From: SHVO01 sp964576515
Lineage (GTDB): Bacteria > Pseudomonadota > Alphaproteobacteria > Rhodospirillales > Rhodospirillaceae
NCBI GenBank assembly: GCA_964576515.1
Contig: CAZNUW010000001.1
Span: 682,001 to 746,000, forward strand
DNA: 64,000 bases
Direction: 5' to 3'
Shown: positions 40,855-49,362 of the stretch, piece by piece
Numbering within the stretch: the first letter of the stretch is position 1
Layout of the letters: each line of letters begins with the position of its first letter
Notes under the pieces: model-generated
The model's database searches: none
The model's input: the letters and a program-made list of their open reading frames with translations, nothing else
What the model was told of the DNA's origin: nothing
Position numbers and translations under genes: made by a program

Positions 40855-41796
40855 ATGAACATCCTTCGCGCACTATCGGCGGGCGCTCTGTCGCTCGGCC
40901 TCCTTCTCGGCGCCGCGCAAGCGGCGGAGAACACAAAAGTCAGCAATGCCGCCATCGAGGCGCGCGGGTTGACGTTGGGCGATTTTCCGCGCTGGAAACA
41001 AGTCGCGCCCGACATCTACACCTACGAAGGGTTCCATCCGTCCAAGGTGATGAACACCGTCAGCTTAATCGTGGTCACCAAGGACGGCGTGGTGATCGTC
41101 GACGGCCAGGGCGACGAGGTCCAAGGCCAGCAGATGGTCGACAGCATCAAGAAAATCACGCCGCAACCGGTGAAGTATCTGGTCGTGGGGTCCGACCACG
41201 GCGATCACACCAACGGCAACGGGCCCTTGAAGAAGGCGTGGCCGGAGATGGTGGTGATCGCGACGCCCGCGTCGCAGAAGGCCATGGCGAAGAACGCCGC
41301 GCCGCCGACGGAACTTGTCACCGATAAGCGTACGCTCACCGTGGGCGGCACGGAGATTCAAGTGCTGAACCTCGGCCGCGCCCATACGGGCGGCGATCTC
41401 ATGGTCTATCTGCCGGCCACCAAGATTTTGTTCATGGGCGAGGTTTACCTGCGCGGCCTGTTCCCGGCGATGCGGACCGCCTACCCGAGCGAATGGGTCG
41501 CGACGATCAAGAAGGCCCAGGCAATGGACGTCACGCTTTATGTCCCGGGTCATGGCTGGGTCGACGATGCGGCGGCCTTGAAGGCCGATCTTGAAGCCTT
41601 TCGCAAGTCGATCGAGCACGTGATCGCCGAAGGCAAGCGCCTGCACGCGGCGAAAGCGCCGTGTCCCGAGCCCGCGAAATGCGATGCCGTGAAACAGGCG
41701 AATTGGGGCCCGGCCGACAGCCTCGCGCTGAAGGAGTCCCAGGCGCCGATCACCCTGGCGAAGGTCTATCAGGAGATCGAAGGCAAGCTGCCGTAA
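40855..41796 (+). CDS. Exported metallo-beta-lactamase-fold hydrolase with atypical metal ligands
   Basis: A 313-aa protein with a signal peptide (about 1-23, ending AQAAE). It has the MBL fold, but the HxHxDH motif reads SDHGDH at 113-118, so the first His is Ser. The third ligand His177 (GRAHTGGD) and the last His233 (VPGHGW) are present, while the bridging Asp is Glu196 (LFMGEVY). The expected dinuclear site is thus altered on one side. The substrate is unknown. It follows the NHL protein and ends at a strong terminator. Confidence 0.85.
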   Translation: MNILRALSAGALSLGLLLGAAQAAENTKVSNAAIEARGLTLGDFPRWKQVAPDIYTYEGFHPSKVMNTVSLIVVTKDGVVIVDGQGDEVQGQQMVDSIKKITPQPVKYLVVGSDHGDHTNGNGPLKKAWPEMVVIATPASQKAMAKNAAPPTELVTDKRTLTVGGTEIQVLNLGRAHTGGDLMVYLPATKILFMGEVYLRGLFPAMRTAYPSEWVATIKKAQAMDVTLYVPGHGWVDDAAALKADLEAFRKSIEHVIAEGKRLHAAKAPCPEPAKCDAVKQANWGPADSLALKESQAPITLAKVYQEIEGKLP

Positions 41797-41820
41797 GGTC
41801 GCCGTCATAAACGTGTTCTT

Positions 41821-41854
41821 GAAGCCCGCCCTCACCCGGCGGGCTTCTTTTTTT
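41821..41854 (+). terminator. Rho-independent terminator
   Basis: GAAGCCCGCC-CTCACCC-GGCGGGCTTC has a 10-bp stem followed by TTTTTTT. It ends the NHL/MBL unit and separates it from phnD. Confidence 0.92.
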
Positions 41855-41925
41855 GAGTTACATTCGGGCGATTTCGGCATCCTCCGGCCTGGGCTAGAGT
41901 ACCGGGCCTTGCGGGAGGGGATTTC

Positions 41926-42885
41926 ATGCGGGAACTGAAGGTCTTAGCGCTGCTGGCGTCGTTCATGGCGGCGACGCCCGCGTTTGGGGCCGACGCCGCA
42001 TGCCCGCGGGGCGCCTTCGACGCCCGGTATTGCGACCGCGACGCCGACATGGTCGCCGACGCGCCTACGGACGCCAAACAGCTCGTCGACCCGAAGGAGA
42101 TCCTGTTCTCTTACACGCCCCTGGAAGATCCGGCCGTTTATGTGGGCGTATGGGACGGGTTCTTGAGGCACATGGAGAAGGTCACGGGCAAACGCGTGCG
42201 CTTCTTCCAGGTGCAGTCCTACGCCGCGCAGATGGAGGCCTTGCGGTCGGGACGCCTGCATGTGGCGGGCGTGAATACCGGCAGTACGCCGGTGGCGGTC
42301 GCCTGCGCGGGGTTCGCCCCTTTCGCCATGATGGCGATGAACGACAATTCCTTCGGGTATGAGATGGAGATCATCGTGCCGGCCGCATCGGCGGCGAAGA
42401 CGCCCGCCGACCTGAAGGGCAAACGCGTCGCCTTCAGCGCGCCGACGTCCAACTCCGGTTACAAGGCGCCGTCGGCGATCCTGAGAACGGAGTTCGGTCT
42501 TCAGGCCGATCGGGACTACACACCCGCCTTTTCCGGCAAGCACGACAACTCCGTGCTGGGTGTGGTGAACGGCGACTACGACGCCGCGGCCGTCGCCAAC
42601 GTGACCATGAAGCAGATGGCCGCCCGTAAGGTGTTCGACATGAAAGACCTGCGCTCGATCTATAAGTCGCAGACGTTCCCCACCACCTCCTACGGCGTCG
42701 CCCACGATCTTTCACCCGCGCTGACGGCGAAGATCAAGGAAGCGTTTTTCACCTTCCCGTGGGCCGGGTCCGGCCTCGCGAAGGAATTCGCCGAGGAAAA
42801 ATTCATCCCGATCACCTATCGGAAGGATTGGGACGTCGTCCGCAAGGTCGATGCGGCGATGGGCATTTCCTACGACTGTAAATAG
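41926..42885 (+). CDS. phnD: Phosphate/phosphite/phosphonate-binding periplasmic protein PhnD
   Basis: A 319-aa type 2 periplasmic binding protein with a signal peptide (about 1-23). Family features are LFSYTPLEDPAVYVGVWDGFLRHMEKVTG, VAGVNTGSTPVAVACAG, LKGKRVAFSAPTSNSGYKAPSAIL and DYDAAAVANVTMKQM. It delivers phosphonate, phosphite or phosphate to the PhnCE transporter encoded next. Ligand preference cannot be told from sequence. phnC begins 4 bases after its stop. Confidence 0.9.
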   Translation: MRELKVLALLASFMAATPAFGADAACPRGAFDARYCDRDADMVADAPTDAKQLVDPKEILFSYTPLEDPAVYVGVWDGFLRHMEKVTGKRVRFFQVQSYAAQMEALRSGRLHVAGVNTGSTPVAVACAGFAPFAMMAMNDNSFGYEMEIIVPAASAAKTPADLKGKRVAFSAPTSNSGYKAPSAILRTEFGLQADRDYTPAFSGKHDNSVLGVVNGDYDAAAVANVTMKQMAARKVFDMKDLRSIYKSQTFPTTSYGVAHDLSPALTAKIKEAFFTFPWAGSGLAKEFAEEKFIPITYRKDWDVVRKVDAAMGISYDCK

Positions 42886-42889
42886 GACC

Positions 42890-43663
42890 ATGCCGACCCT
42901 GCGGCTCGAAAGCCTGACCAAACGCTACGGCGCGAAAACCGCGCTGGACGGCGTAACCCTCGCCTTCAAACCCGGCGACGTGGCGGCGCTGATCGGGCCC
43001 TCCGGCGCGGGAAAGAGCACGCTGATCCGCTGCGTGAACAGACTGGTCGAACCCAGCGGCGGCAAGGTCGTCCTGGGCGACCTCAACATCACCGGCCTTT
43101 CGGCGGGCGCGCTGCGCCAAACGCGCCGGCGTATCGGCATGATCTTCCAGGAATTCGCGCTGGTCGAACGCCTCACCGTCATGGAGAACGTCCTGTCCGG
43201 CCGCCTCGGGTACGTCGGCTTCTGGCAAAGCTGGCTGCGGCGCTTTCCGCAATCCGATATCGACCGCGCCTTTGACTTGCTGGATCGCGTGGGCTTGGGC
43301 GAATTCGCCAACCAGCGCGCCGATCGTCTCTCCGGCGGCCAGCGCCAGCGCGTCGGCATCGCACGCGCGCTCATGCAGGAACCCGATCTGTTGCTGGTGG
43401 ACGAACCCACCGCGAGTCTGGATCCCAAAACCGCCCGCCAGATCATGCGCCTGATCACCGAACTCTGCGCCGAGCGCGGTTTGACGGCGATCATCAATAT
43501 CCACGACGTGCCGCTCGCCCGCATGTTCGTGCCGCGCATTATCGGCCTGAAGGCCGGGCGCCTGGTGTTCGACGGCGCGCCCGACGCCTTGACGCCCGAA
43601 GTGCTCACGGAGATCTACGGCGCCGAGGACTGGGGCGCGGAAGCGGGCGGTGAACGCGGATGA
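42890..43663 (+). CDS. phnC: Phosphonate ABC transporter ATP-binding protein PhnC
   Basis: A 257-aa ABC ATPase: Walker A GPSGAGKST at about 36-44, Q loop FQEFALVERLTVMENVLSGRLG, ABC signature LSGGQRQRVGIARAL, Walker B LLLVDEPTASLDP and switch His in NIHDV. The VMENVLSGRLGY segment is typical of PhnC. ATG 42890 is preceded by AGGACC. It overlaps phnE by 4 bases (ATGA). Confidence 0.94.
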   Translation: MPTLRLESLTKRYGAKTALDGVTLAFKPGDVAALIGPSGAGKSTLIRCVNRLVEPSGGKVVLGDLNITGLSAGALRQTRRRIGMIFQEFALVERLTVMENVLSGRLGYVGFWQSWLRRFPQSDIDRAFDLLDRVGLGEFANQRADRLSGGQRQRVGIARALMQEPDLLLVDEPTASLDPKTARQIMRLITELCAERGLTAIINIHDVPLARMFVPRIIGLKAGRLVFDGAPDALTPEVLTEIYGAEDWGAEAGGERG

Positions 43664-44457
43664 GCGCCGTCACGCGACGCTGGCGGCCGCCGCCTCTCAT
43701 CAAGAACCCGCTGCTGCGGTGGGTCTTGATTCTGGCTGTGGGTCTTTATCTCGCCGCCGCCCTCGGCACACTTGAGATCAACTGGACGCGCCTCACGCAA
43801 GGTGCGCCGCGTGCCGCGCGGTTCCTGACTGGGTTCTTTCCGCCGGATTTCATCACCCGCGGCGACGCCATCCTCACAGGGCTTCTCGAAAGCATTTGGA
43901 TGACCGTCGCGGCCACGGCGTTCGGCATCGCGCTTGCCATACCGCTCGCGCTGGGCGGCGCGCGCAATCTCGCGCCGCGCCCGGTTTATCTCGCCTGTCG
44001 CGGCATCATGGCCGCTTCGCGCACGTTCCCCGAAATCCTGGTGGCGATCATCTTCGTGAAGCTGTTCGGCTTCGGAACTTTCGCCGGTTTCCTCACGCTC
44101 ACCTGGGCCACCATCGGGTTCAATGCAAAACTGCTCGCCGAGGACATAGAGTCCGTGAACCCCGCGCCGCTGGAAGCCGTCCGCGCGACAGGCGCGGGAT
44201 GGTTCTCATGGCTCGCTTACAGCATCCAGCCCCAGGTCATGCCGCGATTCATCGGCTTGGCCATCTACCGGCTAGATATCAATTTCCGCGAGTCTGCCGT
44301 GATCGGCCTCGTCGGGGCCGGCGGCATCGGGGCAACGCTGACCACCGCCTTCGAGCGCTACGAATATTCAAGCGCCGCCGCCATCCTTCTCGTCATCATT
44401 GCGATCGTTATGGCGACCGAGCTTGTCTCCGGTCGCATGCGGCATTGGGTCAAATGA
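43660..44457 (+). CDS. phnE: Phosphonate ABC transporter permease PhnE (first copy)
   Basis: A 265-aa permease with about five to six helices. The conserved EAVRATGAGWFSWLAYSIQPQV coupling loop contacts the ATPase, and INFRESAVIGLVGAGGIG is a PhnE hallmark. It is overlapped on both sides by its neighbours (ATGA with phnC and with the second permease). Two permease genes in tandem suggest a heterodimeric channel. Confidence 0.92.
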   Translation: MSAVTRRWRPPPLIKNPLLRWVLILAVGLYLAAALGTLEINWTRLTQGAPRAARFLTGFFPPDFITRGDAILTGLLESIWMTVAATAFGIALAIPLALGGARNLAPRPVYLACRGIMAASRTFPEILVAIIFVKLFGFGTFAGFLTLTWATIGFNAKLLAEDIESVNPAPLEAVRATGAGWFSWLAYSIQPQVMPRFIGLAIYRLDINFRESAVIGLVGAGGIGATLTTAFERYEYSSAAAILLVIIAIVMATELVSGRMRHWVK

Positions 44458-45248
44458 TGCGTACCTGGGCGCGCCATACACCGGCTGTCCGCGCCGGACT
44501 CTGGGTCGGTTGGTTGGCGGGCCTCGCCGCCGTGATCGTCTGCCTGCAACGCATCGCCGCCGAGACCACATGGGACTTCGTGTTCGATGCGCCCGCCCAG
44601 GCGGCCGACATTTTCTCCCGCATGGTCCCACCCGAATGGGGCATCGCGGGCACGCTGCTCCGGCCGCTGTGGGACACCCTCACCATGGCGACCCTAGGCA
44701 CGGCCGTCGCCATCGTCATCGCGGTGCCGCTCGCGTTCCTGGCCGCCCGCAACACCAGCCCGCACGCGGCGCTTCTGCGCCCCCTCGCCCTGTTCCTGAT
44801 CGTCGTGTCCCGCTCGATCAATGCGCTGATCTGGGCCCTGGTGCTGGTCGTGATCGTGGGCCCGGGCGTTCTCGCGGGCGTCCTGGCCATCGCCCTGCGG
44901 TCGGTGGGCTTCATCGCGAAGCTCCTTTACGAAGCCTTGGAGGAAAGCGACCCCCGCCCAGCCGAAGCCGTCACCGCGACGGGCGCCTCCCGCCTGCAGG
45001 TCGTGAGCTATGGGATCTGGCCCCAGGTACTGCCCGCCTTCGCGGGCATCTCCGTGTTCCGCTGGGACATCAATATCCGCGAGTCCACGGTGCTGGGGCT
45101 GGTGGGCGCGGGCGGCATCGGGATTCAACTCAGCGCCGCGATCAACGCGCTCGAATGGAGCCGCGTGTCGCTCATTCTGCTCGCGATCTTCGCCGCCGTC
45201 CTCGCCGGCGAAGCGATTTCGGCGCGGGTGCGCAAGGTCGTGACTTAA
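44454..45248 (+). CDS. phnE: Phosphonate ABC transporter permease PhnE (second copy)
   Basis: A 264-aa permease related to the preceding one. It repeats the coupling loop (EAVTATGASRLQVVSYGIWPQVLPAF) and INIRESTVLGLVGAGGIG. The start is ATG-ATG at 44454/44457 within the stop of the first copy. It ends the phnDCEE operon. No phn C-P lyase, phnX or ptxD gene is in the window, so the imported compound's fate is unknown. It converges on an amidase gene 4 bases away. Confidence 0.92.
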   Translation: MMRTWARHTPAVRAGLWVGWLAGLAAVIVCLQRIAAETTWDFVFDAPAQAADIFSRMVPPEWGIAGTLLRPLWDTLTMATLGTAVAIVIAVPLAFLAARNTSPHAALLRPLALFLIVVSRSINALIWALVLVVIVGPGVLAGVLAIALRSVGFIAKLLYEALEESDPRPAEAVTATGASRLQVVSYGIWPQVLPAFAGISVFRWDINIRESTVLGLVGAGGIGIQLSAAINALEWSRVSLILLAIFAAVLAGEAISARVRKVVT

Positions 45249-45252
45249 CCCG

Positions 45253-46836
45253 TCACCGGGTTCCGGTGTCGATGACTTGTCCGGCGATAGGCGGCGCATG
45301 GACCGGCAGGCGGCGGATCATCGTCGCCTGCTCGAAGCTATAGCCCAAGGACAACAGCTTTGCCTCGCTGAAGGCGGGCCCCCAGAAGGAGATCGCGACG
45401 GGAAGATCGTCGCTGGTGAAGCCCGCCGGCACGATCAGATCCGGAATACCGGAGAGATTGGCGATCACCGAAGGGCCGCCGCCGCCGATGGCCGTGGTTT
45501 CGGCCGTCGCCAGCAATCCCGGACGCCGACCAGACGTCGGGTAAACGATCGCGTCCAGTTTCTCGGTTTCAAAGACGCCGTTCACCACCGCGCGGACGGC
45601 CGGTAGACCAAACTCCTTCACCGCCTTGTAATTGTAGCTCTCGAGTCCGGCGGCTTCCGCCTCGCGTTTGAACACGAACCAGCGCGACGGGTTGGGCCCG
45701 ACGCCTCCCGTTCCCAGGGTTTGATATTTTTTCGCGCGTTCGATCAGTTCACCGATGGATTTCGGATAACCCGGCCCGGTGTGCGAGAGATACTCCGTCA
45801 CTTGGGCGGCGAACTCCGGATAACGTATCGCCATATAATATTCCTGCCGGACATCGAGCAGCCACTTCGGCAGCTTCACGTCGACGATGGTGGCGCCCTG
45901 CGCGCGCATGACGTCCAACGCCGCCTCGATCGCCCAATCGACCTCCGGATCCTGCTCCATGAAATCGCGGCCCACGCCGATGCGGGCTCCCTTGAAGGCC
46001 CCGGTCGTGAGGAATTTGGTGTAGTCGGCCTCGGGCTTTCCGGTTTTCGTCACCGCGTCCGCGGGGTCCGCGCCCGCGATCACACCCAGCACCGCGGCAA
46101 TGTCATAGACGCTGCGCGTCATCGGGCCGGCGGTATCGAAGCTCAAGGCCAGCGGGATGATGCCGTCGCGGCTGACCAGGCCCATGGTGGGTTTCAAGCC
46201 GACGATGCCGTTGGCGGCGGAAGGACCACGGACCGACCCGCCCGTATCGGTGCCGAACCCGATCTGCCCATAGGCCGCCGCCACCGCGACACCCGTGCCG
46301 CCCGACGACCCGGCGGGTGTACGCGCGAGGTCGTGCGGGTTGCGCGACTGGCCGCCGAGGGAGCTGTTGGCGCCGCCGGTCGCGAATTCCGACAGGTTCA
46401 CCTTGGCCAGGATGATCGCCCCCGCCGCGCGCAGTTTCTTCACGACGAAAGCGTCGTCCGCGGGCACCCATCCGTCCAACAGAACAGAGCCCGCGGTGGT
46501 CGGCATGTCGGAGGTATCGAAGTTGTCCTTGAGCACAATCGGAATGCCGTGCAGCGCCGAGCGTTTACCCTTGGCCTTGCGTTCGGCGTCGAGCGCACGC
46601 GCGGTTTCCAACGCGTTTTTGTTCAACGTGATCACCGCATGAAGCTTCGGCCCCTGACGGTCGTAGGCTTCGATGCGCGCCAAGTACATCCCCACCAATT
46701 GTTCGGAGGTGAGCGTCCCGGCATCGAAGGCCGCGTTGATGTCCGCGACCGTGGCCTTGTCGATGTCCACCGGCGCGGCGGCGGCGGGCGCGGCCAACGC
46801 AAACGCCAAGGCGGCAATCACTCCAAATCTTTTCAT
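45253..46836 (-). CDS. Exported amidase-signature-family enzyme (copy A)
   Basis: A 527-aa protein with a signal peptide (about 1-20, AAPAAAAPV). It has the amidase signature with Lys in GIPIVLKDNFDT, AGSSGGTGVAVAA and the Ser nucleophile region GFGTDTGGSVRGPSAANG. Substrates vary widely in this family, from acyl amides to peptides. Copy B follows upstream on the same strand, separated by 21 bases, so the pair is one transcript. Export of both implies extracellular or periplasmic amide hydrolysis. Confidence 0.88.
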   Translation of the reverse strand: MKRFGVIAALAFALAAPAAAAPVDIDKATVADINAAFDAGTLTSEQLVGMYLARIEAYDRQGPKLHAVITLNKNALETARALDAERKAKGKRSALHGIPIVLKDNFDTSDMPTTAGSVLLDGWVPADDAFVVKKLRAAGAIILAKVNLSEFATGGANSSLGGQSRNPHDLARTPAGSSGGTGVAVAAAYGQIGFGTDTGGSVRGPSAANGIVGLKPTMGLVSRDGIIPLALSFDTAGPMTRSVYDIAAVLGVIAGADPADAVTKTGKPEADYTKFLTTGAFKGARIGVGRDFMEQDPEVDWAIEAALDVMRAQGATIVDVKLPKWLLDVRQEYYMAIRYPEFAAQVTEYLSHTGPGYPKSIGELIERAKKYQTLGTGGVGPNPSRWFVFKREAEAAGLESYNYKAVKEFGLPAVRAVVNGVFETEKLDAIVYPTSGRRPGLLATAETTAIGGGGPSVIANLSGIPDLIVPAGFTSDDLPVAISFWGPAFSEAKLLSLGYSFEQATMIRRLPVHAPPIAGQVIDTGTR

Positions 46837-46857
46837 ATGCGGTCCCCCTGAATGACG

Positions 46858-48423
46858 TTACGGCGCCAGCGCGGGCGTCGTGTCCGGCGCGCGCCGATGT
46901 TTGGTCGCCTGTTCGTAGGCATAGGCAAGTTTGATCAGCGTGGCTTCGTCCCACGCGCGCCCGAAGAAGGTGATCCCCGCCGGGAGACGATTGCCGCGCG
47001 TATAGCCCATGGGCACGTTGATCGCCGGGAAACCCGAGGTGGGCGAGAAGACCTGGCTGTTGTCGCCGCCCGGTGTGTTCAGATCGCCGATCAGGCGCGG
47101 TGGCCAACTCCATGTCGGATGAATGAATGCAGTCAACTTCATCTCGTCCATCGTCCGTGTCACCGCGTCGCCAAAGGACGCGCGATAACCGAACTCCTGC
47201 TTGCAGGCGTCGCTGTCCGGCCCTTGGGGTTGGGATTTCTGCGCGTTCAACAACCGCACTTCGATGGAAGGATGGAATTTGCGCGAAGCGATCACCTCGT
47301 CCAGCGACTTCACCGGCACGCGCGCGCCATGACCGGCGAACCAGGCGGCGATGTCGTACTTGAACCCCATGCATGTCCCGGCATCGGGGTTGCGCTGGAT
47401 CCCCGTCAGGTCGACCCGCGCGGGATCGACAATCTCCGCCCCCGCTCGCGCAAGGTCGGCGATGGCGGTCTCGAACACCTTCACCACCTCCGGGTCCACG
47501 CCCTCGCCCTCGCGCTCATATGCCTGGCGCAGCACGCCGATGCGCGCCCCTTTTAAGCCGTTGGCGACCAGCGCGGCGCTGTAATTCGGGATCTTACGCC
47601 CCTTCGCGCGCGCGGTGACGGGATCGGCCGGGTCTTCACCGGCAATGGCCTGGAACACGATCACCGCGTCCGTCACGGTGCGGGTCATCGGCCCGGCGAT
47701 ATCGGCCAGCAAATTGAGCGGGATCACCCCGGCGCGGCTGGTCAACCCCATGGTCGAACGAATACCGGCGAGCGCCTGATGGCCGGAGGGCCCGCGAATC
47801 GAATCGCCGGTATCCGAACCAAGACCGATCAAACCGAAGTTCGCCGCGACGGCCGCCGCGGTGCCCCCGCTGGAACCCGCGGTCGACCGGTCGGGCGCAT
47901 AGGGGTTGCGGGTATAGCCCGGCATCAGCGAGTTCACGGTTTCCACCGGCGAGAAGGCCCATTCGGCCATGTTCGATTTCGCGAGCACGATCGCGCCCGC
48001 ATCCTTGATGCGTTTGACCTGAAAGGCGTCCTTGTCCGAGGCGAAACCCTTCAAGGCCAGCGAACCGCCCGCGCTTTGCAGGCCGATTGTCTCGAAGTTG
48101 TCCTTCACAATCGCGGGCACGCAATGCAGCGGCCCAACGAGTCCCTTCTGCTTGAAGCGCGCATCCAGCGCATCGGCTTCGGCGCGTGCATTGGGATTGA
48201 TGACGTTGATGGAATTCAGCGCTGGGCCCTTCTTATCGTAGGCCTCGATACGCGTGATGTAGGCGTCGACCAGCGCCCGGCACGTCAACCGGCCCGCTTT
48301 CATCGCCGCATGGGCGTCGGCGATGGTCGCCTCTTCCACGCGAAAGGTCTGGGCGGACGCCGGAAGCGCCGCTCCCGCCAAAACAAGAGTCGAGAGAAAC
48401 AGACGCGCGGCGAAAGACGTCAT
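46858..48423 (-). CDS. Exported amidase-signature-family enzyme (copy B)
   Basis: A 521-aa paralogue of the next gene downstream, with a signal peptide ending LPASAQ (about 1-25). Lys is in VPAIVKDNFETIG, the Gly/Ser-rich stretch is AGSSGGTAAAVAA and the nucleophile region reads GSDTGDSIRGPSGHQ, with Asp where the usual sequence has a second Gly. The ATG at 48423 has GGGGG upstream; 48435 and 48450 are alternatives. It shares the N-terminal ATIADAHAAM/YITRIEAYDKKGP layout with copy A. Confidence 0.88.
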   Translation of the reverse strand: MTSFAARLFLSTLVLAGAALPASAQTFRVEEATIADAHAAMKAGRLTCRALVDAYITRIEAYDKKGPALNSINVINPNARAEADALDARFKQKGLVGPLHCVPAIVKDNFETIGLQSAGGSLALKGFASDKDAFQVKRIKDAGAIVLAKSNMAEWAFSPVETVNSLMPGYTRNPYAPDRSTAGSSGGTAAAVAANFGLIGLGSDTGDSIRGPSGHQALAGIRSTMGLTSRAGVIPLNLLADIAGPMTRTVTDAVIVFQAIAGEDPADPVTARAKGRKIPNYSAALVANGLKGARIGVLRQAYEREGEGVDPEVVKVFETAIADLARAGAEIVDPARVDLTGIQRNPDAGTCMGFKYDIAAWFAGHGARVPVKSLDEVIASRKFHPSIEVRLLNAQKSQPQGPDSDACKQEFGYRASFGDAVTRTMDEMKLTAFIHPTWSWPPRLIGDLNTPGGDNSQVFSPTSGFPAINVPMGYTRGNRLPAGITFFGRAWDEATLIKLAYAYEQATKHRRAPDTTPALAP

Positions 48424-48485
48424 TCGCACCCCCATGGAACCCCGCGCCATCAGAGCACAGGACCGGGGTGGCGCGAAACCGGAGA

Positions 48486-48842
48486 TCAGTCTTCTACAAA
48501 CGCCTTTAGGCGGGCGAGGGCGTCATCCCATTGCCGCGAAACCCGCTCCAGATAGGCCCGGGCGTCGTCGATGGCCTTGGGCTCCAAGGCGAACTGACTT
48601 TCGCGCCCCACCTTTGCCGCGCGCACGACCCCGACGTCCTCCAAGACCCGAAGGTGCTTGGTGACCGCCTGCCGGGTGAGCTTCGTGCCCTCGGTCAGTT
48701 CAGTGATGGAGCGCGACTCCCCGCCCGCCAGACGGGCGAGGACGGAGAGCCGCGTTTCGTCGCCCAACGCCGCGAAAATCGAGGCGTAGGTTTTGATGTG
48801 GCCCGCTTTGATGTGACCCGCGTTAAGCCTTCTGTTCGACAT
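48486..48842 (-). CDS. ArsR-family winged-helix regulator
   Basis: A 118-aa regulator with the HTH LTRQAVTKHLRVLEDVGVV and wing RESQFALEP. It starts AGHIKAGHIKTYASIFAALGDETR, with a short tandem repeat AGHIK. It lacks a metal-binding cysteine motif, so it is of the SRPBCC-associated type, not a metal sensor. ATG 48842 overlaps the SRPBCC gene by 20 bases. GCAAC-N6-GTTGC palindromes upstream of the pair are its probable operators. Confidence 0.88.
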   Translation of the reverse strand: MSNRRLNAGHIKAGHIKTYASIFAALGDETRLSVLARLAGGESRSITELTEGTKLTRQAVTKHLRVLEDVGVVRAAKVGRESQFALEPKAIDDARAYLERVSRQWDDALARLKAFVED

Positions 48843-49293
48843 AGCGCGTGATGTTCTCCAATTGCGCGGTCCATCCGCCGCTGTTGGCGCGGAACGCCGC
48901 ATCCCGGCGATGCGCGGGGAGCCGCGAAAAGCCGGACTCGACCGTCCTCAACCGCGTCCCCGCCGCCGTCGGCTCCAACGTAAACTCGACCAGGGTCGGT
49001 GTCTCGTCCGTATAATTTTTGCCCGGTTCCACGGCGTAGGGATGCCATGTGTAGGAAAAATAGCGTTCCGGTTCGATCTTCACGATGGTCGAGTTCCAGG
49101 GCACATGCTCGAAGCCCTTGATGGTGATTTTGCCGGTGTTGGGCTTCCCGGCCACAAACGGGCCGTCGATGCGCACCCCGAACCACTCTCCGAACTGCGT
49201 GGAATCGGTGAGCGCCCGCCACACGCGGGAGACAGGCGCCTTGATCTCAATCGTCTTCTCGATGCGGTCCTCGGTGATCGTTGTCGTATTCAT
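48823..49293 (-). CDS. SRPBCC (AHSA1-type) domain protein
   Basis: A 156-aa START/AHSA1-like protein: IEKTIEIKAPVSRVWRALTDSTQFGEWFGV at the N-terminus, and SYTWHPYAVEPGKNYTDETPTLVEFTLEP, split here between strands. These proteins form a hydrophobic cavity for a small ligand and are often paired with ArsR regulators. The ATG 49293 follows AGGAGG within a GCAACCTCCTGGTTGC palindrome. Its ligand is unknown. Confidence 0.88.
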   Translation of the reverse strand: MNTTTITEDRIEKTIEIKAPVSRVWRALTDSTQFGEWFGVRIDGPFVAGKPNTGKITIKGFEHVPWNSTIVKIEPERYFSYTWHPYAVEPGKNYTDETPTLVEFTLEPTAAGTRLRTVESGFSRLPAHRRDAAFRANSGGWTAQLENITRYVEQKA

Positions 49294-49295
49294 AT

Positions 49296-49311
49296 GCAAC
49301 CTCCTGGTTGC
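49296..49311. promoter_or_regulatory. ArsR operator candidate 1 (GCAAC-N6-GTTGC)
   Basis: GCAACCTCCTGGTTGC is a GCAAC-N6-GTTGC palindrome. It overlaps the ribosome-binding site of the SRPBCC gene, so bound repressor could block both transcription and translation. Confidence 0.6.
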
Positions 49312-49341
49312 TTGATGATATAGACGCGCCGCCGGCATTAT

Positions 49342-49357
49342 GCAACCGATTTGTTGC
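49342..49357. promoter_or_regulatory. ArsR operator candidate 2 (GCAAC-N6-GTTGC)
   Basis: GCAACCGATTTGTTGC repeats the same half-sites and spacing as candidate 1, 46 bases away centre to centre. Its position suits a core-promoter block upstream of the ArsR/SRPBCC unit. The patatin gene ends 5 bases further on. Confidence 0.6.
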
Positions 49358-49362
49358 CTATC

